A stretch of 64,000 nt of DNA, taken from positions 87,369,654-87,433,653 of the forward strand of contig OZ023262.1 of the NCBI GenBank assembly GCA_964006375.1, read 5' to 3'. Source of the DNA: Tillus elongatus (Eukaryota; Arthropoda; Insecta; Coleoptera; Cleridae). Under the pieces are notes generated by a model. It was not told where the DNA came from and searched no databases. It was given only the letters and a program-made list of their open reading frames with translations. Positions 23,790 through 34,760 of this stretch are shown one piece after another; position 1 is the stretch's first letter; each line of letters starts with the position of its first letter. Position numbers and translations under genes: made by a program.

Positions 23790-24100
23790 TTCTTGGGACC
23801 AACAAAAATGAAAACTACCAGAAAACCATCCAAGAACTTATTTCTTCGTATAAAGTTCTAAAAGGCAACATGTCCCTTAAAATTTATTCTTTGGACTCTC
23901 ACTTAGACTTTTTTTCCCCAAATATCGGCGCTGTATCAGATAAACACGGTGAAAGGTTTCGGCAACATATATTGCACATAGAGGCGCTACAACGGGAAAT
24001 GGTTAGAAGTAATGCTTGCAGATTTTTGTTGGTCGATTCGCCGCAAAGCTTCAATAAAAAATATGAGAAGGAAAAAAACTACAAAGTGAAATACTATTAG
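23790..24100 (+). pseudogene. Repeat-family protein (HGERFHQDI family), C-terminal fragment
   Basis: The open piece 23870-24100 reads MSLKIYSLDSHLDFFSPNIG then AVSDKHGERFRQHILHIEAL. The family has the near-identical motif NLGAVSDEHGERFHQDI, then a tail that is degenerate here. Upstream bases to 23790 read QELISSYKVLKGN in the adjoining frame. Same orientation as the pieces at 20490 and 21632, so the three are probably one ancestral copy. Confidence 0.75.
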
Positions 24101-24813
24101 CAAGAAGTAATTATATTGTTTTAACGTTTTTTTATGTTTTGAAACAAATTGTATCTGATATTGTCCCAGCTAATAAATTTATGATTCAATTTTAAATCAA
24201 GAAATCGTTTTATTTAAAAATTCCATTACAAAAATATATACGTGATACATAATTTTTAATACTATATTTCTATTCAGAAGTTTCAAATCTATAGTAATGT
24301 TGCATAATAATAAGAAGGAGGGAAAAATATTTATTGCAGACCAGTGTTATAAATGTTGTACTTTTCATTTAATGTCTACATCAGTTTAGCCCCAAGAAGA
24401 TAAATGATTAGGTCAGCGCATTAGAATGCGTTCACATAACATAAAATGCTAGTAGATACAATTCAGGAGTTTGAAACTGAAAATTGATTTCAATTTACTT
24501 TGCTCCAAAACATAATCATACAGCTTATATACTTTTAGTTCCCCATACGAGAGCTCTATGTCATTACCAAATTGCTCTGTTTAGAGCAATCAAAGAAAAT
24601 GGTTAGAGTCTATAGAGATTTAGATGTTAAAAGAGAAAATACAATCCTGAGAATTAAATTTCACATATATACTTCATCAGTTATACATTTTTGTACGCTT
24701 GTGACGCAAATAAATTTAGGAAAAAACATAATGGCATTGTCATTGATACGAAGCCTGTATATGCTTTTTACTCGCCTTTCTTATAGTGATCTCTCCTTTC
24801 AGCTTTTACCTAC
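24101..24813. other. Unannotated intron sequence
   Basis: Low-complexity AT-rich sequence up to the GST donor site. A 91-codon frame at 24572-24847 runs antisense through the GST exon and is a shadow. Confidence 0.6.
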
Positions 24814-24975
24814 CTCCAAAGTGGCCACTACTGTCACAATAGAGTAGTCTGCGATTGTTAGGTATTGTCCCGCTACCCAGGTTTGTCTATCTAAGAATAT
24901 TTCCAGATATCCCAAGTTATCCTCTATTTTCTTTAACATCTCAGGCTTTGCTGTTTCGCCTTTAAAGACAGGTTC
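24814..24975 (-). CDS. Glutathione S-transferase (delta/epsilon type), C-domain exon
   Basis: Encodes exactly 54 residues, EPVFKGETAKPEM to SIVTVVATLE. It contains KIEDNLGYLEIFL and the N-capping/hydrophobic staple region WVAGQYLTIADYSIV, a hallmark of the GST C-terminal all-helical domain (G-x-x-x-T-I-A-D). Borders: acceptor atag at 24976-24979 and donor GTAGGT at 24808-24813 (read on minus), both phase 0. It fits the adjoining exons without frame change. Intact. Confidence 0.95.
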
Positions 24976-25071
24976 CTATAACAAAAATTCAGATATTAGA
25001 CATTGTTCGATTTTTTATTTTTTTGCTATTAAATAAGTAGTTGTAGAATAATAATCAATATACAATCGAAA

Positions 25072-25341
25072 AATTCGGGACACAGCAAGTGCGTTATGGT
25101 AGTGAATATTAACAATTGTACACTATAAAAATATTGCTAAAATTAATACTTTAAAATTAAACAGACCTTAAAGATCCGTTTTAGAGGCCTTAATAGGCGC
25201 CCATTTGATTTTTTCCCATCTATATATCTGTTATCATGAAAATATTTAAAATTTCCTTTGAAACAAAAACTTAAATGGCCAAAACTCAATTTTCTATGAA
25301 ACTAAAAAAAAAAAAAAATTTGGCATATCTAGATACTTGTA
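25072..25341. mobile_element. A/F-type element left part, split by the fold-back element
   Basis: Begins with an A-type tip (gggacacagcaagtgcgttatgg). The other part of the host repeat is probably 28198-28470, which contains the F-type text ttattaatcgtctggatgat and gttatgaaaattcat. Confidence 0.5.
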
Positions 25342-25540
25342 GGTAATGCCGATCTTCAGGCCTCCCTAAAAACCGAAACCAAGGGAAAAATTTTTCGTAG
25401 ATTTTGGGAAAGAAATGAGATCCGGCTAACAAATCAACTGAGTGCTACTTGATTAGTGCCTATGAGTCAGACAAGGAGAGTGAGAGAAATATGGGTGTTA
25501 CAGAGAGAGGTATATGCTCTCTAGGCGAGGCCAAGCTGCA

Positions 25541-25559
25541 AGAGAGAGAGAGAGAGAGA
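25541..25559. repeat. (GA)n short tract
   Basis: gagagagagagagagagac within a purine-rich part of the P3 left arm. Confidence 0.9.
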
Positions 25560-25769
25560 CAGTTAGATGTGTGTGCTCGTGTTAGAGATAAAGGAGAGAT
25601 CTTTGCTTGTAGTTCATCAGACGGAGCCTCGAGACGGCTTTGACAGATGGGATGCGTATGAGCTTAAAAAAGAGAATTAAATACAGAGCGAGAGATGTCA
25701 GACAAAGAGAGTTAGATACAGAACGAGAGATGAGCCAAACAAGGAGAGTCTGGAGTGTTGGAGTAAGAG

Positions 25770-26110
25770 ATGTTCAAACCTATGTTCGGCACTAGAATCG
25801 AACCTGTTGTATGACGTCACAAGCGGAATCGAACCTCGGGACAGAGGTTGGCAGATGGTGCTCATACATCATAAACCTATGCTCAACACTAAAATCGAAT
25901 CTCAGGGGGGGGTTAATAGATGGCGTATGACTAGACAGGTTTAGCACTTAAAGAGTCGATAAACTTATATCACAAGGGCCTTAACACATTGGAGATTGTA
26001 AACCACCAACACTGGAGCAACAGATGGTCAAGCGATGACGTCATAGAAAACCTATGTTCAGCACTAACAACAACCTTTAAAGCATGTGTTCGGCACTAAT
26101 AGGATCGTGG
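25770..26110. repeat. Degenerate tandem repeats, left arm of P3
   Basis: The phrase aacctatgttcggcactaga (with variants) recurs near 25776, 25880, 26049 and 26080, partly alternating with tgacgtca and gaatcgaacct. These sequences have no counterpart in the right arm. Confidence 0.6.
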
Positions 26111-26547
26111 ACACCCTATTGAAATACATGTAAAATTTGTACTTTGGTTGGATAACCAAGTTTGTCTCTGGACATTTAAGTCAACCCTGGACATATTTGT
26201 AACAGTGTTTAAGTGTAAATAGATTCATTTATTTCGTAGGGAGTCGGGTATGGACAAGGTATTATTAATAATAAAAACAGTGGTAAAAACAAAAAATATA
26301 ATATATTTACTCACGTGTACAGTACAAGTTAACTGATTTTAAAATTGTCTATCTTTGCAATTCTGCTTTTTTATTTCGACCCAGCACCATTAACTGCTTG
26401 ATCTGCTGTTTCTTTTGAACTTCTTTTTCTCTGTACGCCTTTCTGAATGCAATTCCTTTTTCTGTTTGGTAAAACAGTCTTCTCTTTTCATTAGCTTTTT
26501 GTCTTCTACGAGTACATAAAGCTACTCTGTCGCACTGGCAAGTCGTT

Positions 26548-27165
26548 TTATTGATTTGTAAACAAATATGTCCTCACTTCTTTTGATGCTAAACATGATA
26601 TTGTACCTCTTGAAGAAACACACGTTCTTCCTCTGCCATGCAGCCAAGAATCACAGTACACTCGCCTAGAATAATGCGCATGCCACGCATCACGAAGACG
26701 ATCGCCATCTCTTTGAAGAGGTTCCTGCCCATCTGCACAAGTAATGTACCCTAATACTCCAACAGCATGATCCAGACTTGTTATTTTCTTGAAAGTGATT
26801 TTAGGATGCAAACGTCGCCCTGCACGTTGCAGCTTCTTTTTAAATCCCTGAACCGTAGATCCATTTGTAAAATGTATCAAAGCATATATCTGGTCATGCG
26901 CCACACGTCCATCATCTGCTTCTAGATGATATTGACAAATCGAATACCACTTAATATTTGGTACACAAACTAACAAATTAAAATCTTGTTCATTTAAGAG
27001 AAGGTGAAAGCACTGTGTAGCACACTTTTCGTAATCTTTGGCCACTTCTTGTGGTGAAATCGCCTTAATGCCATTAACATTTAGTAAAATCAGGTGATCA
27101 GCTTTTGATATGGAAGTCATCTTGTAAGAGCGACGTGAACCGGATGAAAGTCCAGCGAATACCAA
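26548..27165 (-). CDS. Unrecognised 205-residue protein carried by fold-back element P3
   Basis: An open frame from ATG 27163-27165 to the stop at 26548-26550, transcribed outward from the central palindrome. A later Met at residue 16 is a possible alternative start. No family is recognised with confidence. The middle reads QYHLEADDGRVAHDQIYALI then HFTNGS, and further on AVGVLGYITCADGQ. That order faintly recalls HUH-type replication initiators (acidic residue, H-x-H-like strand, then YxxK), but the second His is Gln or Tyr and the Lys is Cys. The last 40 residues are Cys/Arg/Ser-rich and may be out of the original frame. The right arm retains the start-codon surroundings but lacks the gene. 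Confidence 0.45.
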   Translation of the reverse strand: MVFAGLSSGSRRSYKMTSISKADHLILLNVNGIKAISPQEVAKDYEKCATQCFHLLLNEQDFNLLVCVPNIKWYSICQYHLEADDGRVAHDQIYALIHFTNGSTVQGFKKKLQRAGRRLHPKITFKKITSLDHAVGVLGYITCADGQEPLQRDGDRLRDAWHAHYSRRVYCDSWLHGRGRTCVSSRGTISCLASKEVRTYLFTNQ

Positions 27166-27720
27166 CCGTATACACCTAGACTATTTCAGTATATATGGTG
27201 CGTCTTTAATTATCGCATGTTGTCGTGAAACATTGGTTTGTTCGGATCGGACAAAACATCGGTGTTGTTCGGATCAGACAAACAACCAGTCAACCAACCA
27301 AGACAGACAGGACAGACAGCTGTGAGACAGGACAGACAGCTGTTAGACAAGACAGACAGCTGTTCTAACAGCTCTCAACACATTTACCAACTCATTTAAC
27401 GCATCTCGCACGAATATCACCGGCCGCTCCGCGGTCTCAATGTTAAATGAGTTTTTAAATGTGTTGACAGCTGTTAGATCAGCTGTTTATCTCTTCTAAC
27501 AGCTGCCTGTCTTGTCTAACAGCTGTCTGTCCTGTCTAACAGCTATCTGTTCTGTCTGTCTTGGTTGGTTGACTGGTTGCTTGTCTGATCCGAACAACAC
27601 CGATGTTTGTTCCGATCCGAACAACACCGATGTTTCACGATAATATGCGATAATTGAAGACGCACCATATATACTGGAATAGTCCAGGTGTACTCGGCTA
27701 GTATTCTATGGACTTTCCTT
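27165..27720. repeat. Central palindrome of P3, ~240-bp arms, 41-bp spacer
   Basis: Arms 27165-27400 and 27442-27720 are reverse complements with few mismatches (shared tatatatggtgcgtctt, acatcggtgttgttcggatc, ccagtcaaccaaccaagaca). The spacer at 27401-27441 contains a GC-rich core ccggccgctccgcggtctc. Both arms contain ~20-bp tandem repeats of the type agacagacagctgttagaca, each with a CAGCTG E-box palindrome. Confidence 0.92.
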
Positions 27721-28207
27721 GGACTGGGTCTATATAAAAAAGCAGAAATCCAAAGAGAGATAATTTTAAAATTAGTTAACTTGTTGTAGTGTACACATGA
27801 GTAAATATATTATATTTTCATTTTTGACCACTGTTTTTATTATTAAGAATACCTTTTCCATACCTGACTCCCTACGAAATAATTGAATCTATTTACATGT
27901 AAACACTGTTATAATTATGTCCAGGGTTGACTTGAATGTCCAGAGACAGACTTGGTTGTCCAAGCAAGACTACAAATTTTACATGTATTTAAATGGGGGG
28001 TCCAGGATCCTATCTCTCTCATGCTCCTTTCCTTAATCATAGGCTCAAGTCAAGTGGCACTCAGTAGATTTCTGTTTGCCGGATTTCAGTTTTTTCCCAG
28101 AATCTAGTGAAAAATCCGAGTTTGCAATGCAAATTCGAAAAAAATAATTCCCTAGATCTCGGTTTCCCGCGGAGACTGAAGTCTCCCATTACCTATTGAT
28201 ACTGTAA

Positions 28208-28890
28208 GTCTCTTTCTAACTAACTTGCATTACAAGTTTGATGAAAGTGGCAAGAGCTTTCCACAAGAATACTTAATTTATATTTAGTAAAGGCATGTAG
28301 GATTTGAAAAACTCTCAACGTGACCGGTATTTTTTATTATTAATCGTCTGGATGATTTTGTTTTAGCCAATCTAATCAAAACGGTTTTTACAATAACAAA
28401 AAAAATATATAAAAAAATATTTCTACTAACGAATTTTTGTTATGAAAATTCATTAATATCAGTAATAAGAAAATGTCCGCTAAAAATTAAAATTTAAGAC
28501 TCAACGGCAAAAAACCTATTTAAACGTTAAAAAAATGCGACCTTGGTCCAAACGTATTAAATCTGGACACAATTATTTTTACCAAATATTAAAGTTAGTG
28601 AAAATAAACAAAACGTTACATGCATCGGGCGGGAATCGAAAACGGGCCGCCTGCGTGTTACGCGAGCATTGTACTACTGAATCATGGATGCTGGCTAAAA
28701 AATGTTGTGTTAACGTGGTAGTTATAGTTATGGCAACTTGCTGTCACAGGAAAATTTATATTATATCGTAAAATTCAATGTAAGAAAACAGCTAATTACA
28801 GAATTATTTGAATTATTGTAACTTGATAATTCGCCGGTAGATGGCGTCTTATTTTTAAGTTTAAAGACAAAAAACCAAATGCTTTAAAAT
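28208..28890. other. Repeat remnant and unannotated interval
   Basis: 28320-28470 carries F/A-type text. A 78-codon frame at 28535-28771 shows no known motif. No gene is supported. Confidence 0.45.
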
Positions 28891-28894
28891 CATT

Positions 28895-30180
28895 TACATA
28901 GAGACGTAAGCAAGGTAAGGTATGCAATCAGATAGACAGAAGGTTCAGGAACACCCTTCAGAATGCTAAGACCTACCCTGGTGCATATGTTTTCACGGAC
29001 CACTCATTATTGGCCGCTACATTGAAACTGAGTTTAAGAAAATGAAAAAAAACCATCAGACCCCACAATATATAGACGTCAGAAAGCTTTTAGACCCAGC
29101 ATTAAGAACAGAAGTGCAGGAAGAGTTAGAATTAAGGCTGGGTAGCATTTTCCAAACAATAAATGAGCATGATATCGAAAACACGTGGAGACCGATTAGA
29201 ATATCTGTAGCTGGAATCGGTCAAGCTAAGTTGAAGAGCAATAGAACCAAACACAAAGCTTGGATCACCGATCACATCCTGAAATTAATGGACCACCGTA
29301 GAACATATAAAAATAAAGACCCTATGAGATACAAAGAGATGCAGAAAGAAATTAGGGCTAAGATTAAACTAGCAAAGGAAGAGTGGTTAACGGAGCAGTG
29401 CAATGAAATAGAGCAGTTAGAAGTAAAGCACGACTCTTTATTCTATACTCTAATATGTACAAGGAAATCTGACAGACAACTAGCCTATATTAAAAAAACA
29501 ACAGCATTTTTGTGAATGAGCAGCAACAAACTCTTGGTAGCACAGAAAAGCAACTACAGAAATGAAAAAATACATTGAAAATCTCTTTGTGGATAGTAGG
29601 AGTTTCTCGTATAATTTTACTTTAGATGGCAGAACGGATATCACCAGGCCAGAGCTCATATACTCTATATCAGGTGTAAAAACTGGAACGAAGATAAAGC
29701 TCTCAAACTTCTATTAAGCTTAAGTAATCCATAAAAATTGGTTCATGTCAACCTTCGTTGCTATACCAAAGAAAACTAACTGCAAGTATAGTAAAGACTA
29801 CAGAACGGTTAGTTTAATGAGCCATGTGTTAAAGTTGTTCCTGAAAATCGCTCTTTACAGAGTATACATCAGATTCTAGGAAAACATTGGTAAATCTCAA
29901 TTCGGTTCTAAAGGCGGTTATGTAACAAGAGAGGCGTTGTTTGGCATCCAGGTTCTCATACACTGATGTCGAGATGTAAAAGTTAATGCATATGCATGTT
30001 TCGTAGATTACGAGAAAGCATTCGACACTGTCCAACACAAGTTAATAGCTATACTGTACGGTATAGGCCTGAACCGACGAGACATTCGGATAATAGCCAA
30101 ATTGTACTGGAATCAGATATCTGACACTAGGTTCAACGGCCAGACATGTCAAGAAGTGCCTATTATGAGAGGAGTTTGAC
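28895..30180 (+). pseudogene. RTE-like LINE fragment: endonuclease end to mid reverse transcriptase
   Basis: From about 28930 the plus strand reads FRNTLQNAKTYPGAYVFTDH, the end of an AP endonuclease domain. The connector ORF 29042-29515 follows (KAWITDHILKLMDHRRTYKN), then after frame breaks RT blocks: IPKKTNCKYSKDYRTVSLMS, SQFGSKGGYVTREALFGIQV and ACFVDYEKAFDTVQHKL with the first catalytic Asp. It ends at MRGV, where relatives continue RQGC, so the YADD block is missing. Truncated at both ends with several stops. Confidence 0.82.
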
Positions 30181-32275
30181 AAGTCCCCTGTGGGTCCGGG
30201 GACTAACTAAAAGAATAGATCCAAGGTAACTACTGCCTGTGGTACGAGGCGACTAATCGGAGTCATGCAGGTGGTAGTGGACTTTTCCTTTACGTGATAG
30301 TAAAGGATTTTTTCACGCCCGAGAAGGTACCACCCCTTACATCAAGGGACCGCTGACGTCCCAACGGATGTTTCCGGTTCTGGTGTATGAGTCGGTTACC
30401 CTTATAAACAAAAATGATGATTGCTCCTCCATGTACAAAAGATTCCGGAGATAACATACCCCTCCATTCGGATCTCCGGGAGAGGGGTGTACAGGGGGCG
30501 CCAGCATCAAGATTTAACATACCCTTCTCGAATATATGTGGCCTAAATTCTAAGCTGAACTCCGTCCACCATTACCTCCACGCTAATAGGCCCCAACTTC
30601 TCTTTCTCACCGAAACCCAAATCAGTGCCAAAACAGCCACTAATCACCTTAATTTCTCGGGGTATGAGCTCCTGACTTCCTTTAGATTGCATGGAGGCGT
30701 GTGCGCATACGTCCGTAGCAATCTACCCTGCACCAAACTCCCCAATTACAAAGCTGGAAGTCAAAACATAATTTGGATGAAACTCTGTCTCTCAGGGCTG
30801 CAACTAAATTAATCTGTTGCATTTACCGGTCACCTTCCGACAACAACTTTGTCCAGCTCTTCGACTACCTTTCTAAAAAACCGACCATCTGATTTCCGAA
30901 TATCGTTCCTCCGAGGTCACTATTCTTAGTGACTTCAATGTTCATAATAAGGAATGGCTAAGATCTTCAAAAACTGATTCACAAGGGAGAGCAGCGGAGG
31001 CCTTTGCAGTCAGCAGTTCTTTAGCCGATATGGTTCAGCAACATACGTACTTTTCTCGTATCCCTTGGACCTCCTTTTTACTACAAAACCTGAATGCTAT
31101 ACGATATCAGTCACCGCCCCCCCCCCCTTGTTCGCTCAGACCACGACATGGTCACTGCTTCCTGCGCAATGCAACCCGAGGTCACACAGTCACCACACCC
31201 ACGTATCGTTTGGCACTACAACTCCGCGAACTGGGACGAAATGCGAAATCACTTATCCTCATTGTAATGGGCGTCTGTGTGCTTCTCTCATTCTGACCCC
31301 TTTGATATCTCACAAAACGTCACCGTAACTATCCAAGCTGGCATGGCATTTTTTATTCCACGTACACAGAAAACCTCTTCAGCCATTCAAAAGTCCTGGT
31401 TCTCTAAATCCTGTGACAAGGCCAAACTTGAAAAGGTTAAAACTCACAAAACGCTTCTTCACAATCCCAGTCAAGAAAACCGTCAAGCATTTAACGACGC
31501 AAGAAACGGCTATGTCCGCATTCTTTCTGGGGCAAAACACTCGTTTCATAACCACATCAAAAACAAAGTTCTCTTAAGCTCCAACGGCAGCAAATCCTTC
31601 TGGGCTAATGCTAAATCTACTGGGAATAATTTCTGCAAGAGCACGTTCCCACCTCTTGTTTCAGAGAATGAAATTGTTTCTACCGCCCTGGGCAAGGCTG
31701 AACTTTTTGCCTCGTTGTTCGCCGGCAATTCTACTCTCAACTAACTCACTTCCAAATGGTCAACCACCAACAGTCCCCTATGTCGCGCATCAAATGACGG
31801 ATATCATTTTAGAAACTAAAAAGGTACGAAAGGTGCTCTCTTCTCTTAATACTAGGAAAGCCTCTGGCCTTGACGAAATCCCAGCAATTGTTCTTAAAAA
31901 ATGCGTATGATAACTTGCTCCTGTCCTGACTCGTCTGTTTCAGACATCTTACAATAGAGGCATATTCCCTAGTAACTGGAAAACTGCTCGAGTACAACCC
32001 GTCCCGAAGAAAGGATCCAAAACGCTTACTAGCAACTACAGGCCTATTTCTCTCCTTTCAGTCCTGTCTAAAGTGATGGAAAAGTATATTAACACCGAAT
32101 TACTAAAATTGCTTGAAAAAGGCAGTCTAATCCACGACAGGCAGTATGGATTCCGTCAGCGCAGATCAACTGCCGACCTCCTTTTCTTTGTCACCCATTC
32201 TGGGAACAAGTCTATGGAACTACACGGTGAATCCCAGATTGTCGCTCTAGATATATCCAAACCATTCGACCAGGT
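30181..32275 (+). pseudogene. Jockey/CR1-like LINE: endonuclease and 5' half of reverse transcriptase
   Basis: Begins abruptly after the RTE fragment with a GC-rich 5' segment. The endonuclease domain starts near 30510 (FSNICGLNSKLNSVHHYLHA, LLFLTETQISAKTATNHLNF, LHGGVCAYVRSNLPC). Then come the post-endonuclease region (31277-31744) and RT blocks PVPKKGSKTLTSNYRPISLL and DRQYGFRQRRSTADLLFF, then IVALDISKPFDQV at the first catalytic Asp. There it joins gypsy sequence. Frame changes and stops are frequent. Confidence 0.8.
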
Positions 32276-34760
32276 TCAGGCCCAGCTAGCCGATCTAAAT
32301 ATAGTAGCTATTACCGAAAGTAGTTCGCTACAGGGGTGCATAGATGACTATAAATTCGTACAGAAAGTGTTCACCTAGAAATTGATTTCCTTCGTCAACA
32401 CAGGGCGATCCTCGACATAGCACGGCCGGTTATTTTTCTGAAAGGAAAGGCGTTTAGAAGAAAGACGCCGTAAACCGCACACCAACTACATCACTGAGAT
32501 CGCTAACCGAAGAAGAAAAAGACCGCCTGCGAAAGTTTCTGGAAAAAGAACTCCCGAAATTTAATGGGATAAATGGAGTTAGTCCACTTGGGGAACATAC
32601 AAATAGTTTGGCAGACCCGACACCCATTAAACAACGCTACCGTCCACAGAACCTCAGGATGCAACGAATAAAGAACTAGATAAAAGGCTACAAGAGAAAA
32701 TTGTGGAACCGTAAAGAAGTCCATGGAGCTCATCAGCGGTAATAGTACGGAAAAAGCACGGATCGCCAAGGTTTGGGTGGACTATCGAAAAGTAAACGAA
32801 GTCTTAATCAAAGATGCCTACGCAATACCCTATATCAACGCAATATTGGATAAATTGAAATAAACAAAATACGTGACCAGTTTGGATCTGAAAGAAGGAT
32901 ACTGGCAAGTGAGGATAAAGAAAGAAAGAGCCTTCACTGTTCTAGGGCGGGAACCTAATTTCAGTTACGAGTAATACCATTTGGTCTTCATTCAGCACAG
33001 ACCTCGTTCCAACATATACTAGATAGAGTTATTGGCCCCGAACCGCCCAAATAAAGCAGAACTAATATTGGCTAGGCATAATCCGAGACGTCCGCTCATA
33101 CGTCAAGAAATGCAACCGGTGCCAACAGTTCAAGGTGACACAAAAACTGCCACCCGGTTTAATGCAACGATCCACCGTGAAAGGACTATGGGAACTAGTC
33201 AGTACAGACTTGATAGATCCTCTCTCTTGGTCAAGCAAAGCAAACCGGCACATCCCAGTCTTTCAGGACAGGTTTACGAAATAGGTGGAATGTTAACCAC
33301 TTAGAAAAGCTACGTCCAAAGCCACGGCCAAAGCCGTGGCAGCCGCACTGAAGGAACTAATTATAAACCGATTCGGTTGCCCAACAACACTGGTGACAGA
33401 CAACGGAACACAATAGAATAGCCGAGTGTTCAAAGGCATACTAAGAGAGTGGAACATTGGAAGGCAGGCGACACCAGTATATACACCACAAGCCAACACG
33501 GTGGAACGAATCAACCTAGTACTAAAAACAATGATAGCTCAATTCAGCAGCAACAACGAGAGAAAGTGGGACGAGCATCTAGACGATTTTATGCTAGCTA
33601 TGAATACCCCCAAACAAGAATCCACCAAGTATACGCCAGCATTTCTAAATTTTGGCAGAAAACTTCGCTTACCAAGAAACCTATATGACCAAACTAAAGG
33701 AACGGTAATAAATAAGAAAGAAGCTGACGTTGTTGCACACGCAGAAATTAGAAAACATACGGGATATATTCACAGTGGTGTGACAGATACCCACCGCAGC
33801 TTTCACTACCCAGAGCAAATACTAAAATCTGTATAGACGGGAGTGAAGCTGTCACCCTGGGGACCGCGTCATGAAAAGGGAAAACCACCTTTCTTCTGCA
33901 CCTAAGGGTTTCGCCGCTAAACTTGCTCCAAAATACTCAGGCCCGTAAATTACAAAGGTAATATCCCCAGTTGTGTATAACCTGAAAGACCTAAAACCTG
34001 CTTACTAAAACTCTTTTTTCCCGTAGTTAAAACAGGGAGAATAATGGAGCCAAGACACCAACCAGAGAGAAAATACAGCTGTTGTTCGGGTCCCCGAATC
34101 TCTAGACCGCCGCTTTATCCTTGGAAGCTTCGCCGTTTTCAAACTGGACCCCAACCCTCGACCTAATATCCCCAATGATATACCACCCTCACCCGGCCAA
34201 CAAATCAGAACAGCAGCCAGGGCAGTATATGGAAATTCGCCCCCAGAAGCCAGTACATCATTCTGGGTCAATACTGATCAGAGCCCGGTGCTGAAGTTAA
34301 GGATATCGCCTCTTTGTGAACAGAAGCTCCCCAGAACACAAGGAGAAGACCTAGCCTTACTGCCGGTAAAAATACAGCTACATATGCTAAGGCCTCCAGG
34401 TTTTCCAGAAACCAAACCGTACAGACTGCGTGTGAAGGACAAGGACGGCCGCTTGCATTTTATCACTATCCCGGGAAAGATGAATTAAGGGTATCAACCA
34501 AACTCATTCCAGATGACGACCCCCCACCCTCTCGCACCAAAAATAGCAACTGAAACCTCACCGTCGGCTCGCTAGTCTGTAACCTGATAACTCTGAAAAG
34601 GAGTCCTGCCCGGAAGAAATATCCCAATTCCGTTCCGCAGTAGGAAGAACCGACCAGGCAATATATTTCGATTTATATCAAGTGTAAATATTGTATATAC
34701 TGTAAATACTTTTATATTTTTAGGAAATTGTGAATAAATAGATCTAATAGAACACTTTAT
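32276..34760 (+). pseudogene. Degenerate Ty3/gypsy element: RT fragment, integrase, 3' region
   Basis: Recognisable in order: LTEEEKDRLRKFLEKELPKF, DYRKVNEVLIKDAYAIPYIN, TSLDLKEGYWQVRIKKERAF (first RT Asp), then a deletion removing the YxDD, RNase H and integrase N-terminus. Integrase core and tail follow (CPTTLVTDNGTQ, TPQANTVERINLVLKTMIAQ; open frame 33426-33836). Beyond 34000 a proline-rich, frame-shifted region leads to a possible terminal segment with AATAAA near 34732. Stops are frequent. LTR borders were not found. Confidence 0.75.

Larger units (their letters stand above)
17705..24813 (-). other. GST intron (7.1 kb) with nested elements
   Basis: Interval between the last two GST coding exons. 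It contains a solo LTR, an A-type tip, a THAP-like transposon, and a repeat-family gene disrupted by two LINE fragments. Confidence 0.8.
25342..28197. mobile_element. Giant fold-back element P3, ~2.86 kb, with one ORF
   Basis: Ends GGTAATG and CATTACC(tatt), flanked by gatacttgta (25332-25341) and gatactgtaa (28198-28207), a probable 9-10 bp duplication with one indel. Inverted arms match in segments: 25342-25500 with 28018-28193, 26120-26375 with 27735-28000, and 27165-27400 with 27442-27720. Left-arm stretches 25500-26100 (Ser/Glu-type gagaga and degenerate repeats) and 26380-27165 (ORF) have no partner on the right. The architecture resembles Foldback elements. The class is inference. Confidence 0.75.

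Noticed and set aside
24572..24847. 91-codon plus-strand frame
   Set aside because: It runs antisense across a GST exon and has no motif.
27165..27720. Integrated virus with terminal hairpins
   Set aside because: The palindrome is central rather than terminal, no capsid-like or helicase-like frame is present, and transposon-like borders fit better. Only the weak Rep-like resemblance would support a viral origin.
31030..31328. Separate short proline-rich proteins
   Set aside because: Out-of-frame readings of the decayed LINE endonuclease region.
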